NCBI GenBank assembly: GCA_014526335.1
Contig: JACTAT010000326.1
Location: 57,721 to 121,720 of the forward strand
Length of the DNA: 64,000 nt
Direction of reading: 5' to 3'
Source: Chrysaora quinquecirrha
Lineage: Eukaryota > Cnidaria > Scyphozoa > Semaeostomeae > Pelagiidae
Every line of letters starts with the position of its first letter. Within the stretch, counting starts at the first letter, position 1. Shown piece after piece: positions 43,601-55,600 of this stretch. The notes under the pieces are model-generated. The model made no database searches. It saw nothing but the letters and a program-made list of their open reading frames with translations, and was not told the DNA's origin. The position numbers were made by a program, and so were the translations under genes.

Positions 43601-46600
43601 GGTCGTGAAGTCGTAGGGTCGTATGGTCTGGGGTCGTGAGGTCGTGGAGTCCAGTTAAAAGAACATCCCAAGGATTTATGCCCTATAAAGTATGCACTGC
43701 TTTTCTCTAGGACCCGCTATTCAAGGAATGTTGATGAAGCATGTCTAATTTCAACAAAAAAGGTTTCATTCTTCAACTTCAACAATCATTTTTTTCGGTT
43801 TGGAATTCAAATCATCGCAGCGACTAACTTAGTAGTTTCAAATCTCCAGATTCCAAATTTGTACAACAGGGGGAAAATTGAGCAATAATGGTTACTTAAC
43901 GCATTTTTGTTTACTAAAATCATGAGTTTTATTCTCGTTTTCTGTTACACTTAATTCGTTGGCATTATGAGTAGAATTTAAGTCTAAAAATTAATGAACG
44001 GTTATGAACTTTGGTTTCATTTGTAACTTTTTAAACATTTTTGTGAAAAGCATTTTCATAGACATTTAATGATGTTGATTCAGTTTTTCTATCAAGTGAT
44101 CAAATTTCTCTAGTCAAACGTCCTACTAATGGTCCAGCGAGCAACCACTTTCCACGTCAAAACCTTGTCCCAGGCCCCATCCTTGCGCAGAGTTTAAGGT
44201 CCCAACTGAGTCCCTGGCCCCAGGTTTCTGGTCCAAAATGCGTCCCAGGTCCAAGTTCTCAACTGCGCCCCTAGGTCCCAGGACCAACTTGCTTCCCAGG
44301 TTTCAGGTCCCATTCCGTTACCAGGTCCAAGGTCCCACCTGAGTCCCGCTTCCCTGGTCCCACCTAAGTCCCGTGTCTCGGGTCCCACCCGTGTCCTGCG
44401 TTCCACGTCCCGGGTCCCACCTGAGTCCCAGGTCCCACCTGAGTCCCGGTTCCCGGGTCCCACCTGAGTCCCAGGTCCCACCTGAGTCTTGCGTCCCAGG
44501 TCCCACCTGAGTCCCAGGTCCCGGGTCCCACCTGAGTCCCAGGTCCCGGGTCCCACCTGAGTCCCAGGTCCCGGGTCCCACCTGAGTCCCAGGTCCCGGG
44601 TCCCACCTGAGTCCCAGGTCCCGGGTCCCACCTGAGTCCCGCGTCCCGGGTCCCACCTGAGTCCCGCGTCCCGGGTCCCACCTGAGTCCCGCGTCCCGGG
44701 TCCCACCTAAGTCCCGCGTCCCGGGTCCCACCTGAGTCCCAGGTCCCGGGTCCCACCTGAGTCCCGCGTCCCGGGTCCCACCTGAGTCCCGCGTCCCGGG
44801 TCCCACCTGAGTCCCGCGTCCCACTTCCGTTTTGAGTCCCGCGTCCCACTTCCGTCCCGGGTCCCGCGTCCCACTTGAGTCCCACGTCCCGGGTCCCACC
44901 TGCGTCCCGGGTCATCAAATTCCGGTATGCCCTTTGGAACAAGCTCCCAGAGCCAGTGAAATCGATTTCTAACCATAAAGCTTTCAGTAAGCAAATAAAA
45001 CAAGCTCTAATAGCTAAGTACTGATATACATATATTGAGATATACATGTATACACAAAAACATATGCAGTCTGACCAGAAAAGAAAAAAAAAATGACAGT
45101 TAGTATTAGTTGTTTCATTTATATTATTGTAGGTTTCGCAACCTTTTAGTTATGTTAGTTGTGTAATCTTTAATGATAAGCTTCTTAAAAAACATACAGT
45201 ATTCTTGTAATTCTTTACATATACTTTCTAGATTTTATCATATATACGTATTTTTTTTCTATTACACTTTATTATAAGCTCTGCTTTTCTTGGGCCGTGC
45301 AGATTTACATCCTTTTTATATTAATTAATTATATTGTAGTTGTAACGATGTTTTTCTGCAAATAAAATTGAATTGAATTGAATTGAATACTGTATAAGAT
45401 CAGGTATATGAAACGTTCACATGTACATAATTTGTATCGAGTTCAGAAGAGTAAACAGCATATAAACTGACCTGATTGGCTATACAATACACATAAAAAT
45501 AGTAAAAACCACACAAGAAACAGAGGTGAAATGGAGAAATGTTCGAAATTTCAATGCGATTAAAGTCCATAGGTCTTCAAAAAACTAGGTTATCCTTTCT
45601 TCCAAGTTCAGTAAATCACGAATACCGGGGCCTAGCACAAACTATAGTGCTTGCACTTGCACAGATACGGGACCTGCAGATCTGCCTTTCTAACACACAA
45701 AACTGTTATCTGAGATGAGCCTTGAAATCTCCTGTCATTATTTTGGGTATACAAAGCTCCGTGGAAATTTTAGAGCTCTTCTGAAGCAATGACGAGCTTT
45801 CGCAGCGAAAAGTATCTAGAAGTCATGTCTACTTTCAGTCATTTGCGCCATGAGCGTGCGAACAGAAAAAGCAGTTCTATGTATCGTAGTGTTGTAATTT
45901 TTCCAGAGAACTTTTTCTGAGTCGAGTTTCTGCTAAAGATTTTTAAGTGAATAGTTTTTGAGTAGTACAAAACTGATTCCACCTTAGTTCATTGTTTCGA
46001 TCGGCTTCTGACGTTCATAGTCTGAAGAGTGTCAGACGAAAAACGCTTTTAAGTATGCCCGAAAATGTTTCCGTTGTTTATCGCATTTCTAAGATTTCTA
46101 AGCTTATAACAGAGTAAAAACGTTTGTAATACCGCAACAAAGGCAGCAACATATACTCTTAACTGGACAACAGGTTTATAAAAAATAATTAGGGAAAATT
46201 TGACAAACCTGCAGAGCTGAGTACCATTGATATCCATTGTAGTCAATGTACATTCATCATCACCAACAACAAATTTATCATTGGAAGTGAAGCAGACACA
46301 GTTGACGCTTTTACCACCAACCTATACAGAAAAACGTATAATCACCTTAAAGTGTCTTCCCGCTGTATCCCGCTAGCTGATAGGTGATTAAAACACAATG
46401 CCGATCCGGCTTCGCTTTCTGATTGGTGCATTTCGATTCGCATCTGGGTATAAATTTCGCCTTAGTCATTTGTTTCGGTCTGTTTCGGAGGTTTAGATTC
46501 TCAAGAGTCTCAGGCGAAAAAGTATGCCGAAAATGTTTCCGCTGTTTAATGAAATTCTAAAAGCATTTTAATGGTACGTTATGTATTTTGGCTCATAACG

Positions 46601-49600
46601 TATCGTCCTAGCCAAACGATCCAACATTGTTGGTCCAACATTTGAGATTTGCATGTCAAGCAAAATGTTTGACCGTTTGGCTACGTCCAAAACATTTCTC
46701 ATCCAACATATTGTGTTTGCTTCAAGCAAAAAATGTTTTTGATTTTTTTTTCAAAATCATTACGCCACAAATTTTGTTACTTTTGCTAGTCAAGCAATGT
46801 TTTTGGAAGTGACCAAACGGTAAAATATTTGTCGTAAAGCAAATTTAAAATCTTCGATCAACAATGTTTGATCGTTTGGCCAGACCCTAAGGTATTTAAT
46901 ATATGGTACTAACAAAGCCAAATAAAACACAGCATCGTTTTTACACTTAAAAGCACAATCAAGCATTCTAAAAAGGAGTGAAAAATATCTAAACAACACA
47001 TCATGTTTATTCTCTTCATACTCAAACGGTTCTATATTCAAGAATGTCACTTCAGAACGGCCTCTTTGCAGGGAATATCATGGAGAAGTCCGCTCTTGAG
47101 AAGGCTCATCTCAAGATCCTTTGATTTAATCGTATGGATTATAAAGAGAAAATGGGTTATTGAAGAAGTTATTGAAAGATTTAGAAACAATAAGTAGTCA
47201 ATATGCTGAGTTATCATAAGCAACTCCGATGGCTGATCCTGTGTTAAGTTGCCCATTAGTTGTCGATTCATTTGCACTATGAATCGGGTTAAATTTGCAA
47301 CAAAATCGAATAACAATAGCCTCAATATCGTGAAGAGGCTGGTAAATTTTGCTCTTCTCTTTCAAGCTGGCCAAGAACAGCAAAACGTTAATCCTTAGTT
47401 TGTTCGGTTTATCGAAAGGGGCACCAGGATTTCACCACCTACCAAACACCTCACTGTAAAATTTTAGTAACGTAGGATGTTGACAGTAACCGCTAGGTGC
47501 AAAGATAAGAAATGACAATCTTTGGCGCCGACGAACTCGCCACCCCAATGCAAAATAAATATGGTGGAAAAATTACACTAATCAATGAAACATAACGAAT
47601 CGACCAATCAGAACACGACAAACTCTCCACGGGTTTAAGAGCAACCAATCAATGTTAAGCTATAAATCACGAGGCAAAACCGCCCAACATATTTAAATTA
47701 CGGCCCCGAAGAAAAGAAATCCTTCACTTCGTATTGGAAAACTTTAGAAGAAATATTGTTACCCTCCCACCCTCCCCATTCATGTTCAACCCCAGCATAA
47801 AATGTGACAAAAAAAATGAACAAATAATTACATAAAACCGAACGGGCATACAACGTCCCTCGACTAAGTAACTGTAAAACTTCAAACGAAGCCTTCCTTG
47901 AATCAGTATTCTATTCTGCATAGTGTTTTTTTTCTTGTAATGAGTCGTACCCCTTCAGTCACCGAAATGTTAATATTCCGATTTTGATGTAGCTTGTAGC
48001 CGTTAACACATTTTCCTTTTCAGGGATACATCAGAACGATTTTCAAATAATTAACTTTCTTGACCTCACAATTAGCTTAGCGTTGTTTTAGTCCGCTTTA
48101 CACAGAAACGCACGAAAGCCTGGCCTCCTTCCGGAAGCAGAGGAGCCTGGCCTCCTTTCGGCGGCAGAAATGCCCATATACTCGGCATGTTTCTTAGATT
48201 TAACCTTTTCACTGGCGTCGTTTTGCACTACGTTACCTACTACAGGTGGCTGCATACCACATTCTTGTGGCCGGCCTTCCTGCGAACAGTTATCTACTAC
48301 AGGGGGCTGCCTACCACATTCTTGTGGCCGGCCTTCCTGCGAACCTTCTACAGGGGGCTGCATACCACATTCTTGTGGCCGGCCTTCCTGCGAACAGTTA
48401 TCTTTTACAGGGGGCTGCTTACCACGTCCTTGTGGCCGGCCTTCCTGTGAACAGTTTATCAAAAGACTGTACGCCAATATACGCTTATGCTCCGAGGGAT
48501 GCCAGTCTTTACGTTGCGTTTCCACGTCGATCCACTTACAAGTAATTTAATTCATATAGTATTAACGTCGATCCATTAGCTTAATTAATTTCTTTTAGCA
48601 TTTGATACAAACGTTTATTGCTATTGGCAAAACAGATCTCGCTAACTCGTGGAGTTTTTCTCGTGGGAACCCCTGAATGCGCAAGATTTTGGTAAAAAAT
48701 TTAATGTGCATTAAAGTGGATAATATCATGGATATTATATTCTATTTAGGATCATCAAATGCTATTCTTAGACCCATAAAACATTTTTATCCCTAAAAAC
48801 TATATAGCGCCGAGAAATATACCTGAAAGGCTCCGATTTGCTTATGCGTTGCCAAATCCCAAAGAACAACTTTACCATCCCTAGGTTGAAAGAGATCATA
48901 GTCAGCGACTTCATAATTAGAATAACATCAAATATCGGCGATGCAATAAGAAACTCCGTCAATGTTCTAAATTGTTTCACCACTATGCTACGTTTAACTG
49001 TTGTACAATTAAGAACGAAAGAACGGTTTTCAAGACAACCATTGCAATATATTAAGTGCGATCAAGCAGATGTGCTGACAACAATTTGGCATCCTTCAAC
49101 AACAAAGCCATTCAGTCTAATTTACCCCGCAGCTTTGATCCGACCTATGCTATTACTTATGGTACCCGTGCTGGTTTCACTCGCAGTGGGACTATGTCGT
49201 TAGTTGTCTCTCAGCGGGTAAGCATTTCAACCAGAAGATCCATTTGAGTCGTTGCAAGCAGATTCAAACTGTTCACCAAGTTTCAATAACCTTAAGAAAG
49301 TACTGAATGCCAGTCCGAAATATTGGTATCAGTTAAATAATGTTCAATTCTACTTTGTGTGTCTTCTCTTGTGCAGCTGCGTTTCGTTGTTAGTTAACAT
49401 AAATCACATGCCCAATTTATACTTAAATTATTGGATTAGACAGAACTGTTACGCTCCTCATATAACTATTCCTCAATATTCCTCAACAAGATTCCAAATT
49501 CAATATTCCACCATCTCTAAGGCAAATATAATATCTTGACGGTTTACAACATATGGAGTACATTACATAGTACATACATGCATCAATTGCATACTTGCAC

Positions 49601-52600
49601 AATTTGTCATAAAGAAGCACCATCGAAACAAAGTATATAAAAGTACTCCATGTATATCTTAACTTTCGCGCTAATTAAGCCTCTCCTCTTTGTCTTTCCC
49701 TTTCTATTGTCTTTTTCTCCACGGCCCTCCCCATAATTTCGTCTTATTCATTATGTTGTATTAGGCAGGTTCCCATGATAGGTTGCTATTGTGTTGTTAC
49801 CCCATTGTAATATAGGTATTTAAGTAGGCCCCAAATCATTGTAAGAACAGTTACTGATGAAGATCATAGATCGAAACGTTTAAACAAAGTTATCTATATT
49901 TTTGAAATTCTCTTATATACTATACCCCATAGTCAAAAACTTCACTTTCTATACAAACTACACTAATACAAAATGTACAATATTGTATGAACCTTACAAT
50001 CGTCACAAGACGTTAAAAGACGTTACAATAAATCGTGGCATGTTGCACTATTCGAGAACAGACAGTAAGTTAGTCCAATGGCATTCGGTAAAACGTTCTA
50101 AAAGACGTTTGGAGCTTTTACCTTTCATCAAGGATGGTTTTTCTCTCTTCCGAGTTCAGTTATCAGTAACAACGATATTCGTGCACAAATAAAAATCCTT
50201 GGGTCTAGCACAGAATCCAGTGCTTGCACTTGCACAGTCAGGAGACCCACAAATCTGCCTTTCTAGCACAAAACTGTTATTTGAGACGAGATTTTCAATC
50301 TCTTGTCACTATTTTAGCATACTAAGCTTCTTGGAAATGTTAGAGGTCTGACCAGGCGATGTCCTTGACGTGACAAGCTTTCGCAGCGAAAAGAATCTAG
50401 AAGTCTTGTCTACTTTCAGTCATTTGCGCCAAGAACGTACGAACAGAAAAAGCAGTTCTAATGACTCGTAATGTTGTAATTTTTCCAGAGACATTTTGCT
50501 TAGTGGAGTCCCTACTTAAGATTATAAAACTTATAGCCGAGTGAACACTTTTGTGGAAAGGTTCTACAAGACGTTTAGAGCTTTTACCTTTCATTAAGGG
50601 TTCTGGCAGTTGACAGACAATGTCGTTAGTAGAGAGTCTAAGTGAATACAACGCAACAAACCTTCCAGTTGTGGCAGCAATACTTCCACTTGGTGAGATT
50701 TTTGCACATGTTACGTCTGCAGTGTGAGGTATTTCTTTAGATTCAACCTTAAAGTAAAAAGCAAAAACAACGTTAGTATTAGATGTTCCAAAAACACAAG
50801 ATTTGTTAAACTGAATAAATTTCAATTTGTAGTGTGATGGGTATTACTCTTTCTAAACACAATTAAGGCAAATTCTGAACTATGGGATCAAAGAAGGAAA
50901 GAAAAGACCACTTAACTGATTATTTCATAGAAGAGCTTCTTGCGGGGAAGTAAAATCATAAAAACAAGACAGAAACACACTGAGCCAAGACAAATAACAG
51001 CTATGTTTCAAAAGGTACAAATATTTGGCCTTGCCAAGCAAAGCTTCTTCAGAGTATCACTCTTGCTTTTGCAACATAGGTGTCGTTTGTCTTGCCTAGC
51101 AGTATTTCTGCTATACTTCTTTAGTGAACTATGGCATTGTAAGGTAGAAATTCACTCCAAAAGCATTTACAAATATCAAGAAATTTCATAAGGCAAGGTA
51201 GTGAGATCTTCCATGCTTGCGAGTAAACTTTAAAACGCTCAAAAGCCAAATGGTTTTGATTTTTGCATGTTTTATTTGGAACATTTTATAAGCGAATTTG
51301 AATTCACAAAGAAAGTCAATTTATCTGACAACAATGATGTCTTCAACAAATATGTACTGAATATGTACTATGTACTGAAAACAGATAGTTCTCTCAAGAA
51401 TTTTCGATAGTTATTATCTCATCTTTTTGACCCCGTTTACACTATACCGAGTAACTTGATTTTCATATCGGATAGGGTGGTGTTTACATTATGCCAGAGC
51501 TATCCGATACAAAACGCTCCAAAAATTGGAATGATTTTCACTCTGTTTTGTAGGGGATATGAAAATCACAATGATCCGGGTGTTCGACATTCTTTTGTGG
51601 ATGGATATTAACACTTGAAATTTTCTATTGTCCCGGCTAGGTATCTACTATAGTGTAAATGGGTCTATCCGATATGAAGATCAAGATGCAATGGTAGCTA
51701 CTTGGTACAATGTTAACACTTGCCCAATCTGATATGAGTTAAAGCAAGGTGTGAACGGGGCCTAGCAGCCTCAAAAAACAGCGAAGTGTGAAAAGGCTGC
51801 TTTGTGAAAATTACGATTAATAGAAAATAAGAGAAATCGTGCAGTGTCAACTTAGCCCTTCTGAAAGTTGAAGCGAAAGTAGACCATCCTTGAAATACCA
51901 TAATCCAGAAAATGACGAAATTTCGAAGAAAAACAACAATTAATAATAATTTTATTATCAAACTCACTTTTTGTACATCCCAGCATTTCACTGTTTTGTC
52001 AAAACTGCAGCTGAATAAATCTTCACCATTGGGACTGACAGCCAAATTAGCAACTGCGTCTGTGTGGCCATTTAGATTTTGGATCAGATGTGACTAAAAC
52101 GGAACAAAATTCAAAATGGAACAAAAATTAAAATAATATTACTTTCTGTAATTGACAGTTTCATCTTCATCAAAGCCAGCCTTTCATCTTCATGAAGGAA
52201 GGGGTGGGAGTGAAATGGTGTGCTTGGCGGCATTCACTAGGATTTCAGACGTAGAAGAGCTAATAGAAAAAATCGGCTAACGTTATTTATACCCATTTGA
52301 GGCCACATGACCATACTCTCGAGGAGCTTTTCCTTTTAATTGAATTCTAAATTTGGTGCCACGAAAAGCGTGGCTCGAGCTACGAATTTGGCAGCAAAGC
52401 AATGATGCCTCAAGGGTATGACCATGTGACCTGAAATGGGTGTAAAAACAGGCCCCGATGCTGCCTGTGACGCTGCGAAATGTGGAATGGCATAACAAGG
52501 ACAGTCTATTTTGGCAAGGTTCCACCCAATCCAAACTACAAATAATCAGCATCTAGATCAAAAGACGATTATGAAATAGTAATTGATTGCGTAGCTATGG

Positions 52601-55600
52601 CAAACGGAATAATTAGCCATAGTGATATGCTTGTGGACTTATACCCTAATTCTTCCTGGCTATATTTCAATGTGTTCCGCAGAAAAGCAACATAGTCCAT
52701 TTATCAGTCAACATCTTGTCGTCTTAGCCAAGAATAAAAATGTACTAAGCAAGAACTGCGAGGCAAGCTGAAGTGTAGGTAAAGGTGAGGGTGAAATGGT
52801 GTTATTAGCGCCTTCATTAGATTTCAGAAGTAGATGAACTTATGAGACCTCGGCGCTGGTTGTGGCATTATTGAATGCTGACTGGTATTACAAGACCAGT
52901 ATATTTCTGTAAGGCACCACCCAATCCAAACTACAAACTATCAGTATCTAGATAAAAAAACGATTATGAAATAGCAATTAAATATGTAATATGCATCCTG
53001 TCAACATTTCAATGCGTGTTCAACCAGTTCAGCATTAAAGCAACATACAGTACATTCGTCTGTAAACATCTAGTCGTATTAGCCAAGTCTATAAATGTAC
53101 TTAACAAGAACTGTGGGGCGAGCTGAAGTGAAGGTTAAGGTGAGGATGAAATGGAGTTTTTAGTGCCATTCGGTAGGATTTCAGAAGTGGAAGGACTAAC
53201 GAGACGTCAACGTTGGCTGTGATACTATCGAATGTGTAAATGCGTAACAAGACCAGTCTATTTTGGTAAGGTGCCACCCAATGCAGTCTGTCAACAATCC
53301 AGTCTTGGCGAACATGACTATAAATATGCTTTACAAGAACTGCAGGGCAAACTCCAACCAATTCTTCACAGGAGCTAGCTAGGCGGCCTAGCAAACAAGC
53401 AGTGGCCCTTATAGCTAGCCTGAATACTAATTTAAGAATATTTGAGGATTCATTTTGAATGGCTTCCATTTTTTAAATGTGCCATCACCACTTACTGTCA
53501 TTGCATCTACCTCTTCTAAACTTGGTCGACTTGATTAGTTGCTTGATAAACGAAGTTAACAAGAACTGCGGGCTAGCTAGGTTGCCTAGCACACGAGCAG
53601 CGGCCATCATAGCTAGTCTGAATACTAATTTAAAAATACTTGAGGATTCATTTTGAATGGCTTCCATTTCTTAAATGTGCCATCATCACTTACTGTCAGT
53701 GCATCTACATCTTCCAAGCTTGATCGATTTGATTTAATTGCTTGACAGACATACTTAGCAAGAACCACGGGCTAGCTAGTCTGCCTACAAACAAGCAGCG
53801 GCCCTAATAGTTATAGTCTAAATACTAATGTACAAATACTTGAGGATTCATTTTGAATGGCTTCCATTTCTTAAATGTGCCATCATCACTTACTGTCAGT
53901 GCATCTACATCTTCCAAGCTTGATCGATTTGATTTAATTGCTTGACAGACATACTTAGCAAGAACCACGGCCTAGCTAGTCTGCCTACAAACAAGCAGCG
54001 GCCCTAATAGTTATAGTCTAAATACTAATGTACAAATACTTGAGGATTCATTTTGAATGGCTTCCATTTCTTAAATGTGCCATCATCACTTACTGTCAGT
54101 GCATCTACATCTTCCAAGCTTGATCGATTTGATTTAATTGCTTGACAGACATACTTAGCAAGAACCACGGCCTAGCTAGTCTGCCTACAAACAAGCAGCG
54201 GCCCTAATAGTTATAGTCTAAATACTAATGTACAAATACTTGAGGATTCATTTTGAATGGCTTCCATTTCTTAAATGTGCCATCATCACTTACTGTCAGT
54301 GCATCTACATCTTCCAAGCTTGATCGATTTGATTTAATTGCTTGACAGACATACTTAGCAAGAACCGCGGGCTAGCTAGTCTGCCTACAAACAAGCAGCG
54401 GCCCTAATAGTTATAGTCTAAATACTAATGTACAAATACTTGGGAACTCACCTTAAATGGCTTCCATTTCTTCAATGTTCCATCATCACTTACTGTCAGT
54501 GCATCTACATCTTCCAAGCTTGATCGATTTGATTTAATTGCTTGACAGACATACTTAGCAAGAACCACGGGCTAGCTAGTCTGCCTACAAACAAGCAGCG
54601 GCCCTAATAGTTATAGTCTAAATACTAATGTACAAATATATGGGAACTCACCTTAAATGGCTTCCATTTCTTTAATGTTCCATCATCACTTACTGTCAGT
54701 GCATCTACCTCTTCTAAACTTGGCCGATTTGATTTGATTGCTTGGTTCTTTGAAAGGGAAGTAACGTCTTCAAAACTCCACTCGCCAGCTTCCGGTTTCT
54801 ACAAATGAGTAAATTAGATAAAGCAGACCAACATTGATACGAATGGTCATTCTTGTTACAGAAATTTCGTGTTTATTTTCAATTCCATTATAGAGTTTGA
54901 GCCTTATATCCTAGTAAAAACGACAGAGCATGTGAGAAACAGCAAGCAGATAGGATATGATCACAATTACCTTATGATTCAGGTAAAAAGAAAATCAAAA
55001 GACAAAAAATGGAAAAACTTACGGCTGGTGCCCAAAGACAGATATTATTCACTCTCTGATCATGCGCATTTATTTTTGTTATTTCAGCACCTTTGTGTGT
55101 CCATATTCTTAACGAGCCATCAAATGCCACAGAAGCCACACATCCAAACTATACGCAAATGAAAATAAAATAATATATGGAAATGAGTGGAAATCAAACT
55201 GGACTATATCGTTTTTTATTAGATTAGTGTCAGTCCTAATGAAAATGTTTCTCTACGATATTTGGCGTAAAATAGAAAGAAGGTCCTTATTAAAGCAATG
55301 TCTTACAATGAAAGGGATTCTATGGGGTCAGTATGTAATTTTCAACCTTGGCAATCAACTTGAAGTAGTCAAACTCGCCTAGATTCAGGGTTGTCAGAGG
55401 AAGTGCTGGGGTTCGGCGACGTTACTATTTGTTTGGAAAGTTTAAAGAATCATAACTAGTTTTTGAACGAAGCTTCTAGCTATAAAACCCTCATGCCTAA
55501 TGTATTACTCGAATGGCTTTCCTTATCTCATTGAATTTTACAGATACGTCCTGTGACCAAATAAGCATCCTTCCCAAGAAATGAGGCAAATCATTGTATG

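Larger units (their letters stand above)
39945..44931. mobile_element. Foldback Mutator-like element (4987 bp, 1.5-kb inverted arms)
   Basis: Starts GGCATACCGGAATTTGATGA and ends with its reverse complement. The arms run inward from 39945 to 41472 and from 44931 to 41995 (the right arm interrupted by a nested element) and are highly similar over about 1.53 kb. Each arm consists of a 25-bp minisatellite array, then about 770 bases of unique sequence. The 9-bp target duplication and very long inverted ends fit Mutator-like elements, while the tandem arrays resemble foldback elements such as Drosophila FB and Galileo. No transposase is encoded; the only ORF is 41701-42135. It lies in TEP1's 6.6 kb intron, inside a LINE. 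Confidence 0.85.

Noticed and set aside
48823..48880. TEP1 exon starting at the CCTAG acceptor (48880)
   Set aside because: It would need two bases from the preceding exon, which supplies only one; the acceptor before 48908 fits the phase.
53101..53667. - strand ORFs starting MEAIQNESS as genes
   Set aside because: They read through the 200-bp array in the wrong frame; the shared start is a repeat effect.
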